In this document: one piece after another, positions 9,159 to 17,810 of the stretch
Layout: each line of letters starts with the position of its first letter
How positions within the stretch are numbered: position 1 is the first letter of the stretch
Assembly: GCF_000411455.1 (NCBI RefSeq)
Contig: NZ_KE150457.1
Coordinates: forward strand, 1,390,023-1,454,022
DNA: 64,000 bases
Origin: Microbacterium sp. oral taxon 186 str. F0373
GTDB taxonomy: Bacteria; Actinomycetota; Actinomycetes; Actinomycetales; Microbacteriaceae
Reading direction: 5' to 3'
The notes under the pieces: model-generated
Told to the model about the DNA's origin: nothing
The model's database searches: none
The model's input: the letters and a program-made list of their open reading frames with translations, nothing else
Translations under genes and position numbers: made by a program

Positions 9159-10505
9159 TCACCGGGCGTTCTTGACGGCCTCGTAGGCCGCCAGCGCGGC
9201 GTCGCGCGATGCCTTCAGATCGACGAGGGGCTCCCTGTCCGCGGCATCCGGCGCCCACTCGCGGACGTACCGTCCGTCGGGGTCGAACTTCTTCGCCTGC
9301 AGCTCCGGGTTGAAGATGCGGAAGTAGGGGGCGGCATCGGCTCCCGAGCCGGCGACCCACTGCCAGTTGAAGGGGTTGCTCGCGGCATCCGCGTCGACGA
9401 GGGTGTCCCAGAACCACTCCTCGCCGCGGCGCCAGTCGATGAGGAGGTTCTTGATGAGGAAGGATGCCGTCACCATCCGCACCCGGTTGTGCATGAAGCC
9501 CGACACCCAGAGCTCGCGCATCCCGGCATCCACGAGGGGCACGCCCGTCTCGCCCCGTTGCCACGCCCGCAGCAGGGAGGGCTTGAGCCGGGGCCAGGGG
9601 AAGGCGTCGTACGCGGACTTCAGGTTCTTCGCCGCGAGGTCGGGGGCATGGAAAAGGGTGTGCCAGGCGAACTCGCGCCAGCCGACCTCGGAGAGGAAGC
9701 CTCCGACGTGGGCTCCCGACGCCACCGCGGCGTGCCAGACCTGGTGGGGGCTGAGTTCTCCCCAGCGCAGCCGCGGCGACAGCATCGAGGTCGCGCCTCC
9801 GGCGGGTTCGTCGCGGGCGCGGTCGTAGTCGGCGACATCCTCGGCGAGGAACTCCCGCAGGCGGCGGCGCGCGGCCAGCTCGCCGGGTGTCCAGCGTTCG
9901 CGCAGCCCGCCCGCCCAGTCCGGTCTCGTCGGCAGGAGGCCCCAGTCGTCGAGGTCGTCGGATGCCGGGTAGCTCGACACCCCGCGCAGCTCGCGCGGCT
10001 CCGGCAGGGGCTCGCGCGGAGCGGGCAGCTGCCGGCACGCCTTCCAGAACGGCGTGAACACCCCGTAGGGGGTGCCCGCGCCGGTGCGGACGGTCCATGG
10101 CTCGAACAGCAGCGACGCCGCGAACGAGCTCACCTCGAGGCCGCCCGCTCGCAGCGACGTCTTGAGCCCGGCATCCACCTCGCGCTCGGGCGCGCTGTAC
10201 CGCCGGTTCCAGAACACCGCGCCGGCGCCGACCTCGCGGGCGAGTGAAGGGATGACCTCGGATGCGGCGCCGCGGCGCAGGACGAGGCGGGTGCCCTTCT
10301 CGCGCAGGCGCTCGCCGAGCGCGGTGAGGGAGTGATGCAGCCACCACCGGGCGGCGCCGCCGAGGGGACGCACGCCGGCGGACTGCTCGTCGAGCACGGA
10401 GACCGCGATGATGGGCTCGCCGCGATCGACGGCCGCGCGCAGAGCAGGGTTGTCCGCGAGGCGGAGGTCGTCGCGGAACCAGACGAGGCTCGGGGATGCC
10501 GGCAT
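9159..10505 (-). CDS. phrB: Deoxyribodipyrimidine photolyase (class I CPD photolyase/cryptochrome family)
   Basis: 448 residues, the normal length for a class I photolyase, which uses blue light and reduced FAD to split cyclobutane pyrimidine dimers. The N-terminal antenna-binding domain begins SLVWFRDDLRLADNPAL. The FAD-binding C-terminal domain has WREFAWHTLF, a conserved MRELWVSGFMHNRVRM segment, DWRRGEEWFWDTLVDAD and NPFNWQWVAGSGADAAPYFRIFNP. No catalytic motif is missing. ATG 10505 places the conserved first beta strand five residues in. UV repair suits a soil, plant or air-exposed actinobacterium. A 62-base gap separates it from the upstream lipid kinase on the same strand. Confidence 0.95.
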   Translation of the reverse strand: MPASPSLVWFRDDLRLADNPALRAAVDRGEPIIAVSVLDEQSAGVRPLGGAARWWLHHSLTALGERLREKGTRLVLRRGAASEVIPSLAREVGAGAVFWNRRYSAPEREVDAGLKTSLRAGGLEVSSFAASLLFEPWTVRTGAGTPYGVFTPFWKACRQLPAPREPLPEPRELRGVSSYPASDDLDDWGLLPTRPDWAGGLRERWTPGELAARRRLREFLAEDVADYDRARDEPAGGATSMLSPRLRWGELSPHQVWHAAVASGAHVGGFLSEVGWREFAWHTLFHAPDLAAKNLKSAYDAFPWPRLKPSLLRAWQRGETGVPLVDAGMRELWVSGFMHNRVRMVTASFLIKNLLIDWRRGEEWFWDTLVDADAASNPFNWQWVAGSGADAAPYFRIFNPELQAKKFDPDGRYVREWAPDAADREPLVDLKASRDAALAAYEAVKNAR

Positions 10506-10567
10506 GGCTCCATCGTGCCGGGTGCGTCGGGCTGCGGCGAGCCCTTGCGTATGCGGTGTCCGGCGGG

Positions 10568-11587
10568 CTAGTGCGTGGGGGAGGTGTGCCCGGTGGGTAC
10601 GGCGATCCGGAGCGCGCCGGCGTGGATGCGCACGTCGACGGCCGTAGCCTCGCCGAACTCGTCGCCGTCCAGCTGCACGGGGGTGGCGACGCCGGCCGCG
10701 ATCTGGATGCCGGTGCCTCGCGCATACCGGATGGAGTTGTCGCGCGTGCGCAGCCGCAGAATCCGCCGGCCGGCGCGGAACCGGCGCAGCACACTGTTGT
10801 CCCACGCGACGCGGCGCCACACCGCGAGCCAGCCGAACGCGGTCTTGGGCTGGAAGATCGCGATGTCGAGCTGTCCGTCGGCGACCGACGCCTCCGGGAT
10901 CAGCTCCAGCCCGGCCGGCAGCGAGCCGCAGTTCGCGAACAGCACGCTCTGCACGTGTGCGCGGTGCATCCGGTGGCCCGCGACCTGGTACATGATCGAG
11001 AACGGCTTCGCCTTCACGAGCGAACGTGCGGCACCGTCGACGTACGCGACCCAGCCGACCTTCTTCTTCAAGTCGCCACTGGTGTTGGCGATCATCGCGG
11101 CATCCAGACCCATGCCGCCCATCACGACGAACGCACGCTCCTCGCGCTCGCCGTCGGGACGAACCATCACCGCGAACCCGACGTCGATCGCCTGCACGTC
11201 GCCCTCGAAGGTCGCTGCGATCATCGCGTCGGGATCGGCGAGTGGAAGCTGCAGGTTGCGGGCGAGCAGGTTGCCCGTGCCGCTCGGCACGATCGTCAGG
11301 GGCACCTCGGTGCCCGCCATCGCCTCGCTCACCGCGCGGACCGTGCCGTCGCCGCCCGCGACCAGCACCGCGTCGGCTCCCGCCGCGATCGCCTCGCGCG
11401 CCAGTCCGTCGCCGAGTTCGTCGACGGTCGTCTCGAAGAAGAAGGGCTCACCCCATCCCGCATCAGCCGAGTGCCGAGTCACCGCATCGCGCAGCTCGTC
11501 GACCTCGACCTTGATCGGGTTGTAGACGAGCGCCGCGCGACGGCGCGAACCGTCGTCGGAAGGGGCGGCAGCGTCAGCGGGGGCCAT
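10568..11587 (-). CDS. Diacylglycerol kinase family lipid kinase
   Basis: A 339-residue DAGK-catalytic-domain protein. AALVYNPIKV opens the domain, the ATP-binding GGDGTV lies at about 78-83, and PSGTGNLLARNL follows. C-terminal blocks FANCGSLPAGLELIPEASVADGQLDIAIFQP and VQLDGDEFGEAT match the second half of YegS/DgkB-type kinases. These phosphorylate diacylglycerol or related lipids at the membrane; the exact substrate is not readable. ATG 11587 is chosen because TATGTT (11600 down to 11595) sits seven bases upstream, typical of leaderless genes here, although an in-frame ATG at 11599 also exists. Confidence 0.88.
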   Translation of the reverse strand: MAPADAAAPSDDGSRRRAALVYNPIKVEVDELRDAVTRHSADAGWGEPFFFETTVDELGDGLAREAIAAGADAVLVAGGDGTVRAVSEAMAGTEVPLTIVPSGTGNLLARNLQLPLADPDAMIAATFEGDVQAIDVGFAVMVRPDGEREERAFVVMGGMGLDAAMIANTSGDLKKKVGWVAYVDGAARSLVKAKPFSIMYQVAGHRMHRAHVQSVLFANCGSLPAGLELIPEASVADGQLDIAIFQPKTAFGWLAVWRRVAWDNSVLRRFRAGRRILRLRTRDNSIRYARGTGIQIAAGVATPVQLDGDEFGEATAVDVRIHAGALRIAVPTGHTSPTH

Positions 11588-11688
11588 GCGGCTAAACATA
11601 CCCGGAGCTGAACACCAGCGGCGGGGCGGGCGGGTCGTGCCGCCGCGGCCTTCACTGGTGCCGTGGCGATGGACGGTAGAACGGAGGG

Positions 11689-12180
11689 ATGGAGCAGACA
11701 CCACAGATCCACCCCGCCCTTCGCTGGACGGGGTGGATCGCGTTGTTCCTCAGCCTCGCGATCCCGCTCGGGAACTCCCTCGTCGCCATGGCGGTGTTCA
11801 GGAATCCGTCTTGCGAGAGCGTGCGATGGAGCTTCGCGCCGTTGCTCGCGACGTGCGAACCCACCACCGCACAGCTCACGGCCTACGGTTGGATCGGCAC
11901 CGCCCTGGTCCTCACCCTCTTCGCATCCGCCACAGGGATCGCGGCTGCGGGGATAGCTCGCAGCGGCGCGCTTCGCGGCGCGCAACGCGCCGACGCCGTC
12001 CACTTCGGCATGACCCTGCTTGCTGTGGTCGCGATCGCCGCGACAGCACTCGTGCTCCCGTGGGATCCGTCGCAACCCGTGAACGCATGGCTTCTCTTCG
12101 CCTCCGCGGGAGGCATGGCCGCGTACATCGTGTCATCGCTGATCCTCGTGTTCCGCCTCGCGGCGAAGCATCGTCTCTAG
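11689..12180 (+). CDS. Hypothetical four-helix membrane protein
   Basis: 163 residues with four hydrophobic segments (about 13-33, 65-88, 103-122 and 131-153) and a basic C-terminus (RLAAKHRL). An extracytoplasmic loop between helices one and two contains two cysteines (NPSCES and LATCEP) about 16 residues apart that could form a disulfide. I do not recognise the family. A GGAGGG lies directly against the ATG, too close for a normal ribosome-binding site, but TAGAAC six bases upstream gives an alternative leaderless reading. It sits between the lipid kinase and serS with no obvious functional link. Confidence 0.65.
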   Translation: MEQTPQIHPALRWTGWIALFLSLAIPLGNSLVAMAVFRNPSCESVRWSFAPLLATCEPTTAQLTAYGWIGTALVLTLFASATGIAAAGIARSGALRGAQRADAVHFGMTLLAVVAIAATALVLPWDPSQPVNAWLLFASAGGMAAYIVSSLILVFRLAAKHRL

Positions 12181-12249
12181 GAACACTTCGTGTGTGGCGA
12201 CTCCTCGAGGCGACATGCCCGACGGCTGAGCGCGCGCGATGCCGCGAAC

Positions 12250-12255
12250 TAGACT
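12250..12255 (+). promoter_or_regulatory. -10 box of serS, predicted leaderless
   Basis: TAGACT ends six bases before the GTG start of serS at 12262. Transcription would begin at or next to the start codon, and no Shine-Dalgarno sequence is present. A closely similar hexamer context (ACTAGACT) recurs at 14521-14528, upstream of the first tRNA-Ser. Confidence 0.55.
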
Positions 12256-12261
12256 TGTCGG

Positions 12262-13542
12262 GTGATCGATCTCGCTCTCCTCCGTGACAACCCGGACCTC
12301 GTCAAGCGCTCGCAGCAGGCCCGCGGCGAGTCGCCCGACACGGTCGACGAGGCGATCGAGGCCGACCGTGCACGACGCGCCGCGATCACCGCCTTCGAGG
12401 AGCTGCGCGCCGCGCAGAACGCCCACGGCAAGACCGTCGCCGCCGCGCCCAAGGAGGACAAGCCGGCGCTCGTCGCCCAGGCCAAGGAGCTCAGCGACCG
12501 CGTCAAGGCGGCGCAGCAGGCCGTGACGGCCGCCGAAGAGGCGGCAGACGCGGCCCTCGCGCGCATCGAGAACATCGTCATCGACGGCGTTCCGGCCGGG
12601 GGTGAGGAGAACTTCGTCACCGTGCGAACCCACGGGCAACCGGCATCCTTCGACTTCGAGCCGCTCGATCACCTGGCCCTCGGCGAGAAGCTCGGCGCCA
12701 TCGACATGGAGCGCGGCACGAAGGTCTCGGGCAGTCGCTTCTACTTCCTCACCGGCATCGGCGCGCGCCTGGAGTACGCGCTCATGTCGCTGGCCCTCCA
12801 GCGCGCGGTGGATGCCGGGTTCATCCCCATGATCCCCCCGACGCTCGTGCGGCCCGAGGTCATGCGCGGCACCGGCTTCCTCGGGCAGCACGCCGACGAG
12901 GTCTACAAGCTCGAGGCCGACGACCTGTACCTCGTCGGAACCAGCGAGGTGCCGCTCGCCGGCTACCACATGGGCGAGATCCTCGACCTGACCGCGGGCG
13001 CCAAACGCTACGCCGGCTGGTCGACCTGCTATCGCCGCGAGGCCGGCTCGTACGGCAAGGACACCCGCGGCATCATCCGGGTGCACCAGTTCAACAAGCT
13101 CGAGATGTTCGTCTACACGACGCCCGAGGATGCCGAGACGGAGCACCTGCGCCTCGTCGCGCTGCAGGAGCAGATGCTGCAGGACCTCGGCCTCAGCTAC
13201 CGCGTCATCGACGTCGCGGCGGGAGACCTCGGATCCAGCGCCGCCCGCAAGTACGATGTCGAGGCCTGGGTACCCACGCAGGGCGCGTACCGCGAGCTCA
13301 CCTCGACGAGCAACTGCACGACCTATCAGGCGCGCCGACTGGACGTCCGTCACCGCCCGGCCGTCGAGGGTGGGGGCGCGGGCAAGACCGCTCCCGTCGC
13401 GACGCTCAACGGCACGCTCGCGACGACGCGATGGATCGTGGCTCTCCTCGAGACCCACCAGCGCGCCGACGGCTCGGTGGTGATCCCCGAGGTGCTGCGT
13501 CCCTACCTCGGCGGCCTCGAGGTGGCGGAGCCGATCGCATGA
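12262..13542 (+). CDS. serS: Seryl-tRNA synthetase
   Basis: 426 residues, the standard bacterial SerRS length. The N-terminal long coiled-coil arm that grips the tRNA-Ser variable arm covers roughly residues 25-105 (Ala/Glu/Lys rich). Class II motif 2 is seen in [22 protein letters not shown] with the downstream EMFVYT. Motif 3 is in [18 protein letters not shown]. The enzyme charges tRNA-Ser, and two tRNA-Ser genes lie 1-3 kb downstream. The gene overlaps the following HAD gene by four bases (ATGA), so they are translationally coupled. The start is GTG, apparently leaderless. Confidence 0.97.
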   Translation: MIDLALLRDNPDLVKRSQQARGESPDTVDEAIEADRARRAAITAFEELRAAQNAHGKTVAAAPKEDKPALVAQAKELSDRVKAAQQAVTAAEEAADAALARIENIVIDGVPAGGEENFVTVRTHGQPASFDFEPLDHLALGEKLGAIDMERGTKVSGSRFYFLTGIGARLEYALMSLALQRAVDAGFIPMIPPTLVRPEVMRGTGFLGQHADEVYKLEADDLYLVGTSEVPLAGYHMGEILDLTAGAKRYAGWSTCYRREAGSYGKDTRGIIRVHQFNKLEMFVYTTPEDAETEHLRLVALQEQMLQDLGLSYRVIDVAAGDLGSSAARKYDVEAWVPTQGAYRELTSTSNCTTYQARRLDVRHRPAVEGGGAGKTAPVATLNGTLATTRWIVALLETHQRADGSVVIPEVLRPYLGGLEVAEPIA

Positions 13543-14468
13543 GCGGCGCGCGCGCCGAAGACCGTCTGCCGCCCACGGGGGCGATCGAGGTCGTCGACGC
13601 GCCGGAGGCCGCGCACCTCGTCGACGACCTGGCGACGGATGCCGAGAACCCCGCCGTCGCCACGGAGTGCCTCCTCATCGCGCTCGACGTCGACGGCACG
13701 GTGCTGCTGGAGGACGAGACCCTCAGCCCGGGCGTCGTGGACGCGATCGCTCACGCTCATCGAGCCGGACACGAGGTGATGCTCGCCACGGGTCGCAGCT
13801 GGGAGGGCACCCGCGGTATCCAGCACGTGCTCGAGCTCGCCCCGGAGTACGCGGTCTGCTCCAACGGCGCCGTGATCATGAAGCGCGTCGGGGGCGACTT
13901 CGCGGAGGAAGGCCGCTACGAGCGCTTCCACGTCGAGACGTTCGATCCGTCGGAGGTCGTCGAGCTGCTGCGTGCGCACCTGCCGCATGCCAAGTACATG
14001 GTGGAACTCGCCGACGGCGAGCGGCTCTACACCGAACGTCTCGACGACTGGAACCTCGCGCACGCGCGCCGCGTCGACTTCGCCGAGCTCGTCGCGCAGC
14101 CCGTCTGCCGTGTCGTCGTGGTCTCGCCCGATGACACCGACGAAGACTTCCTGGCCCTGGTCGAACGCATCGGCCTCAACAAGGTGTCGTACGCCGTGGG
14201 CTGGTCGGCGTGGCTCGACATCGCCCCGCAGGGCGTCGACAAGTCGACCGCGCTGGAGCGCGTGCGCACCTGGCTCGGCGTCGAGCCCGACCGCGTGCTC
14301 GTGATGGGTGACGGACGCAACGACCTCGGGATGTTCCGCTGGGCGCTCGATCACGGCGGCCGTGCCATCGCGATGGGACAGGGGCCCGACGAGGTGCGCC
14401 GCGAAGCGGGCGAGGTCGCGGCCTCGGTTCACGCCGGCGGCGTCGCCGACATCCTGCGCGATCTCTGA
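13539..14468 (+). CDS. HAD superfamily hydrolase (Cof/IIB type)
   Basis: 309 residues. A non-conserved N-terminal extension of about 43 residues precedes the HAD motif [10 protein letters not shown] (nucleophile and acid/base Asp). Motif II is LATGRSW, the catalytic Lys lies in the KSTALERV segment, and motif IV is [16 protein letters not shown] Cof-type C2 cap fills the middle. Such enzymes dephosphorylate sugar phosphates, FMN or similar metabolites; the substrate cannot be told. The start overlaps the serS stop (ATGA), so it is co-transcribed with serS. The extension has an Asp/Glu/Ala-rich composition unlike the core. Confidence 0.88.
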   Translation: MSGARAEDRLPPTGAIEVVDAPEAAHLVDDLATDAENPAVATECLLIALDVDGTVLLEDETLSPGVVDAIAHAHRAGHEVMLATGRSWEGTRGIQHVLELAPEYAVCSNGAVIMKRVGGDFAEEGRYERFHVETFDPSEVVELLRAHLPHAKYMVELADGERLYTERLDDWNLAHARRVDFAELVAQPVCRVVVVSPDDTDEDFLALVERIGLNKVSYAVGWSAWLDIAPQGVDKSTALERVRTWLGVEPDRVLVMGDGRNDLGMFRWALDHGGRAIAMGQGPDEVRREAGEVAASVHAGGVADILRDL

Positions 14469-14544
14469 CACCTTTTCAGCCACCGCCCAGGACGAGGCGC
14501 GATGATGGGCATCGTGCGTCGACTAGACTCGTCGCCTGTCTGAG

Positions 14545-14560
14545 GGATGCCGCGGCATCC
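14545..14560. repeat. 16-bp perfect palindrome GGATGCCGCGGCATCC, copy 1
   Basis: This perfect palindrome lies five bases before the tRNA-Ser(TGA) gene. The same 16-mer recurs at 16002-16017 and 48814-48829. It is a doubled form of the GGATGCC word that is frequent across the window. Confidence 0.8.
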
Positions 14561-14565
14561 GTCAG

Positions 14566-14650
14566 GGAGGGTTGTCCGAGCGGCCGATGGACCCGGTCTT
14601 GAAAACCGGTGGGCAGAGATGTCCCGTGGGTTCGAATCCCACACCCTCCG
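14566..14650 (+). tRNA. tRNA-Ser (anticodon TGA)
   Basis: An 85-nt cloverleaf. The 7-bp acceptor stem pairs GGAGGGT (14566-14572) with ACCCTCC (14643-14649), with discriminator G14650. The anticodon stem CGGTC/ACCGG holds the loop CTTGAAA with anticodon TGA. A long variable arm of serine type and a GGTTCGAATCC T-arm are present. CCA is not encoded. It reads UCN-type serine codons. Confidence 0.97.
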
Positions 14651-14685
14651 CAGAAGCGGTCGTGCCCGCTGTCGAAAGGTCCCCC

Positions 14686-15987
14686 GTGAGTCCACGCCCC
14701 GAGCGCCCTCGTCGGCAGCCCGTCGCCCGCCACGGCATCCTGAAATCACCGCACCCGCTCACGCAGGTTCTCGCGATCCTCGCGGCGATCGTCGCGGTGG
14801 CGGTCGTCAGCACGACGGCGGTCGGTGCGTTCTATGTGTGGGATGCCGCCCGCGCCGTCCAGGCGGCCGGTGTCTCGATCGGTGGGGACGACACTCAGCT
14901 TCCGCCCACGCTCGGCGAGATCGAGGGCGGCGTGAACATGCTCGTCGTCGGCACCGACTCGTGCGAGGGGCCCAACGCCGCGCTGTCCGGCGCCTGTGAG
15001 AACCACGACACCGAGGGTGAGCGCAACGATGTCACGATGCTCGTGCACATCTCCGACGCGCCGCGCCGCGTGACGGTGGTGTCGTTCCCGCGCGACATGA
15101 TCGTGCCCATTCCCTCGTGCACGGGCCCGGACGGTACCCAGTACTCCGCGATGAGCGGCCAGATGCTGAACGCGTCGTACATGTACGGCGGCCTGTCCTG
15201 CACCGTCGCGACCATCGAGAAGCTGACCGGTATCGACATCCAGTTCGCCGCCGCGACGCGGTGGACCGGCGTCATCGCCTTGTCGGACGCGATCGGGGGG
15301 GTCGATGTCTGCGTCGCGGATGACATCAGCGACGGCAACACCGGCCTCAGTCTCACAAAGGGCACCCACACACTGCAGGGTGCGCAGGCGCTGCAATTCC
15401 TGCGCATCCGCCACGGCATCGGCGACGGATCGGATCTCGGGCGCATCTCGAATCAGCAGCAGTTCCTCAGCTCGCTCGTGCGCAAGCTGCAGTCCGAGGG
15501 CGTGCTGGGCAACCCCGCAACGCTGTTCAACCTCGCCAACACCGCGATCTCGCAGGTGACCGCGGATCCGCCGCAGGTGGTGCTGAGCTCGACGCTCGCG
15601 AACCCGCAGCGGATGGTGCAGATCGCCATGGCCGTGCGGAGCGTCCCCTACCAGGACATCGCGTTCGTGCAGTACCCCACGGTGTACGCGACCGGCGGCT
15701 CCCGCGTGGACCCCGTCACCTCGGCGGCCAAGGTGCTCTTCGACGCGCTCGCGAACAACCAGCCGATCCAGCTGACCGGCTCGACCAGCGACGGCTACGG
15801 CACCGAGGTCGTCGGTGAGGCGACACCCACGCCCGCCTATCCGGGCGCCACCCCCAGCCCGACGGCCACCGGCGACGCGGGGGCGACCGCCGCGGCGCCG
15901 ACGCCGACGCAGGAGGCCGTGCAGCTGCCGTCGTCCATCACTGGGCAGACCGCTGCCCAGGTCACCTGCACCGTCGCCCAGCGTTGA
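14686..15987 (+). CDS. LCP (LytR-CpsA-Psr) family glycopolymer transferase
   Basis: 433 residues. A basic N-terminus with several Pro/Arg is followed by one membrane helix (about 27-48) and a large extracytoplasmic LCP domain. Signatures are MLVVGTDS, RNDVTMLVHI, VTVVSFPRDMIVPIP with the phosphate-binding Arg-Asp, GGLSCTVATIEKLTGIDI, IGGVDVCV and LQFLRIRHGIGDGSDLGRISNQQQFL. Such enzymes attach teichoic-acid-like or arabinogalactan-like polymers to peptidoglycan. A Pro/Thr/Ala-rich tail ends in a single Cys (VTCTVAQR). GTG 14686 follows an AAAGG ribosome-binding site. It is sandwiched between two tRNA-Ser genes. Confidence 0.9.
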   Translation: MSPRPERPRRQPVARHGILKSPHPLTQVLAILAAIVAVAVVSTTAVGAFYVWDAARAVQAAGVSIGGDDTQLPPTLGEIEGGVNMLVVGTDSCEGPNAALSGACENHDTEGERNDVTMLVHISDAPRRVTVVSFPRDMIVPIPSCTGPDGTQYSAMSGQMLNASYMYGGLSCTVATIEKLTGIDIQFAAATRWTGVIALSDAIGGVDVCVADDISDGNTGLSLTKGTHTLQGAQALQFLRIRHGIGDGSDLGRISNQQQFLSSLVRKLQSEGVLGNPATLFNLANTAISQVTADPPQVVLSSTLANPQRMVQIAMAVRSVPYQDIAFVQYPTVYATGGSRVDPVTSAAKVLFDALANNQPIQLTGSTSDGYGTEVVGEATPTPAYPGATPSPTATGDAGATAAAPTPTQEAVQLPSSITGQTAAQVTCTVAQR

Positions 15988-15996
15988 TCGTGCCGT

Positions 15997-16022
15997 GAAC
16001 CGGATGCCGCGGCATCCGGTTC
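15997..16022. terminator. 26-bp perfect palindrome downstream of the LCP gene
   Basis: A perfect 26-bp palindrome begins ten bases after the LCP stop codon and can fold into a hairpin with an 11-bp stem. It contains the 16-mer GGATGCCGCGGCATCC (16002-16017). It probably ends LCP transcription before the second tRNA-Ser; a protein-binding role is also possible. Confidence 0.6.
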
Positions 16023-16043
16023 GGCAGGGCGGTGCGAACCCGT

Positions 16044-16049
16044 TATGAT
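16044..16049 (+). promoter_or_regulatory. -10 box TATGAT for tRNA-Ser(GCT)
   Basis: TATGAT lies 39 bases upstream of the mature tRNA 5' end. A weak TTCGGC at 16020-16025 is 18 bases upstream of it and may serve as -35. Position and sequence fit a vegetative tRNA promoter. Confidence 0.55.
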
Positions 16050-16088
16050 TGCGGGGTGCGTTCGCGCGGCTCCGGCCGGGGAACGCCT

Positions 16089-16177
16089 GGAGACGTCGCA
16101 TAGTCAGGCCTAGTGCACCACCCTGCTAAGGTGGAGTCCCCTTACGGGGACCGAGGGTTCAAATCCCTCCGTCTCCG
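16089..16177 (+). tRNA. tRNA-Ser (anticodon GCT)
   Basis: An 89-nt cloverleaf. Acceptor GGAGACG (16089-16095) pairs with CGTCTCC (16170-16176), with discriminator G16177, and CCA is encoded at 16178-16180. The anticodon loop CTGCTAA holds GCT. A long variable arm (GAGTCCCCTTACGGGGACC) marks it as serine. It reads AGC/AGU codons. Unlike the first tRNA-Ser, its CCA tail is genomic. Confidence 0.97.
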
Positions 16178-16194
16178 CCATGTGAGCAGTCGAG

Positions 16195-16497
16195 TCATGG
16201 CTGTTCGTTCCCACGGCTCGCCGGATGCTGCATCCGATCGATGCGGTCGCGCAGCTCCCCGATGGCGTCGCCGTTGTCAGGGGCGTCGAGCTCGCAGGAC
16301 GTCGGTTCCACGAGCAGCGGGGTGTGCGCGTGCAGCAGGAAGGTCGCCTGTACGGCGTCGCCGTCGGAGCTGAGGCACCGCAGGGTTACCGCGTCCGCCG
16401 AGCCGGCGTGAGCCAGCACGCGCGCATACTCACTCAGCGCCTCGGCCGCGTCCGCGGCGATCAGGTAGGTCGCATCGTCGTACGTGACTCGTTTCAT
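16195..16497 (-). CDS. Small hypothetical protein, paralogue of the 33185-33460 product
   Basis: 100 residues, soluble, no signal peptide, function unknown. Residues 9-65 align with the 91-residue protein at 33185-33460: a hydrophobic strand, an Ala-rich helix (ADAAEALSEYARVLAHAGSAD against VADAVLTYAQRLNQTGSTD), a Ser-Asp-Gly turn and a strand ending at Pro or Leu-Asp. ATG 16497 is preceded at six bases by TAGCGT (16509 down to 16504), so it is probably leaderless. A TCAA-CCCC motif lies 28 bases further upstream, as at three other small genes. The acidic C-terminal tail (DNGDAIGELRDRID) is not shared with the paralogue. Confidence 0.7.
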   Translation of the reverse strand: MKRVTYDDATYLIAADAAEALSEYARVLAHAGSADAVTLRCLSSDGDAVQATFLLHAHTPLLVEPTSCELDAPDNGDAIGELRDRIDRMQHPASRGNEQP

Positions 16498-16503
16498 GTG
16501 AGC

Positions 16504-16545
16504 ACGCTATGTGCCGGAGCCGTCCGAGCGAGAGGGGTTGATGTC
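16504..16545 (-). promoter_or_regulatory. TCAA-N28-(-10) promoter of the 16497 gene (motif copy D)
   Basis: On the minus strand GACATCAACCCCTCT (16545 to 16531) is followed, 28 bases after TCAA, by the -10 box TAGCGT (16509 to 16504), and six bases later by the ATG. The spacing is identical to the motif copies at 33044-33084, 33099-33139 and 33857-33897. A second GTCAAGCCCCTC copy lies about 50 bases further upstream on the same strand. Confidence 0.5.
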
Positions 16546-16625
16546 GGCCGATTCGCCCTTCACGGATGCTCTTGCGGCGTCGAGGGGCTTGACCTGCCGT
16601 GCTCCGTCGGGTTCGGATGGACCTC

Positions 16626-17117
16626 ATGCCCCCGTTCACCATCCGACCGATCGCACCCTCCGACGCGGGCGAGGTGCTGACCGTCCAGCGCGCGGCATTC
16701 GTCGCCGAGGCACTCATCTACGGCGACCCGGATATGGCGCCGCTCACCCAGACGCTGGAGGAGGTCGAGTTCGAACTGCGCGAGAACCTCGGCTGCGTCG
16801 CCATCGCGGGCACACGACTGGTGGGTGTCGCGCGCGCCGTCGCCGATGGCGAGCTGCTGCTGGTCGGGCGGATCGCGATCGCGCCCGACCAGCAAGGCGA
16901 AGGCATCGGCTCGCGACTGCTGGAAGCCGTCGAACAGCGCGGTGCCGAGAGCGGATGCCGTCGCGCCGAGTTGTTCACCGGATCGCTCAGCACGCAGAAC
17001 ATCTCGTTGTACGAAAGCCTCGGCTATCGAGAGAGCGCACGTATCGATCAGGGCGACGGCACGGCGCAGGTGTTCTTGCAGAAGGACCTCGCGGTGGAGG
17101 ATGCCGGCCGGGGGTGA
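16626..17117 (+). CDS. GNAT family N-acetyltransferase
   Basis: A 163-residue single-domain acetyltransferase using acetyl-CoA. The start TIRPIAPSDAGEVLTVQRAAF is typical. The acetyl-CoA pyrophosphate loop (motif A) is IAPDQQGEGIGSRLLEAVEQ at about residues 85-105, and the C-terminal SLYESLGYRESARID matches motif B. The acceptor substrate is unknown. ATG 16626 is favoured over ATG 16617 because TTGACC (16589-16594) and TCGGAT (16613-16618) are 18 bases apart and end seven bases before it. Either start leaves the domain intact. Confidence 0.85.
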   Translation: MPPFTIRPIAPSDAGEVLTVQRAAFVAEALIYGDPDMAPLTQTLEEVEFELRENLGCVAIAGTRLVGVARAVADGELLLVGRIAIAPDQQGEGIGSRLLEAVEQRGAESGCRRAELFTGSLSTQNISLYESLGYRESARIDQGDGTAQVFLQKDLAVEDAGRG

Positions 17118-17147
17118 CATCTCCACCGCGCCGGCGGACGGTCTCCG

Positions 17148-17660
17148 TCAGAACACGTCGCCCATGTCCCACCCGTCGTCACCGTCGTCGTAGCCGCTGT
17201 CGGCAGACGGTGCGGGTTCGGCGGGGGGAGGGGTGAACATGCTGGAGATGCCCTGTGCGAGCAGCACACCACCCGCGACGCCCGCCGCCCCGGCGGCAGC
17301 GGTGCGCAGGAAGCTACCACCGCCACCGCCACCGGCGGATGCCGGCTGGTCCGCTCCGCCGTCACGCCGGGCGCCGAAGATGCCTCCCCACCGTCCGCGC
17401 GGGGTCTCCTCCGCCGCGGCGGGAGCGGCGGGAGCGGCGGCCGCGGGGGCTGCCGGAGGCGTGGTGCCGGCGGGTGCTGCCGCGGCGGCGAGCGCTTCCT
17501 TCTGCAGCAGCACGGTCTGCACGAGGAAGTAGAGAGCATCCGGCTGGGTGCCGATCAGCTGATCGATGAGGCGCGCCGCCTCGGCATCCTTCTGGATCGG
17601 TCCTGCACCGCGCACCGCGTCGGCGAGATCGACGATCAGTCGCACATCCGAAGTCTGCAT
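17148..17660 (-). CDS. DUF2076 family protein
   Basis: 170 residues. The N-terminal half has the DUF2076 pattern: RLIVDLADAV, then KDAEAARLIDQLIGTQPDALYFLVQTVLLQKEAL. An Ala/Pro-rich stretch follows, then RGRWGGIFGARR, a Gly/Ser linker, a hydrophobic GAAGVAGGVLLAQGISSMF segment and an acidic Asp/Gly/Tyr tail. This is the classic layout of DUF2076 proteins, annotated elsewhere as periplasmic ligand-binding sensor-like proteins, but no biochemical role is known to me. ATG 17660 follows AAAGGA with good spacing. The preceding 150 bases (17661-17810) are non-coding and show only this ribosome-binding site. Confidence 0.8.
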   Translation of the reverse strand: MQTSDVRLIVDLADAVRGAGPIQKDAEAARLIDQLIGTQPDALYFLVQTVLLQKEALAAAAAPAGTTPPAAPAAAAPAAPAAAEETPRGRWGGIFGARRDGGADQPASAGGGGGGSFLRTAAAGAAGVAGGVLLAQGISSMFTPPPAEPAPSADSGYDDGDDGWDMGDVF

Positions 17661-17810
17661 GGCATGTCCTTTCGTTCGGCGCGGATCCGGCGTCGGATGT
17701 CGTGACCGCGCTCTTCCATGCTCGGTCGCGGTGGGACGCGGGCCCATCCGCCGAACGGCCGGGAACCGTCGCCGGCTGGCTGGCGCCCGCCGCCCGGCGG
17801 CGGGGACGGA

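Noticed and set aside
14566..16180. Genomic island inserted at the tRNA-Ser genes
   Set aside because: No integrase, no duplicated tRNA 3' end and no composition change; the gene between the tRNAs is a normal LCP-family gene.
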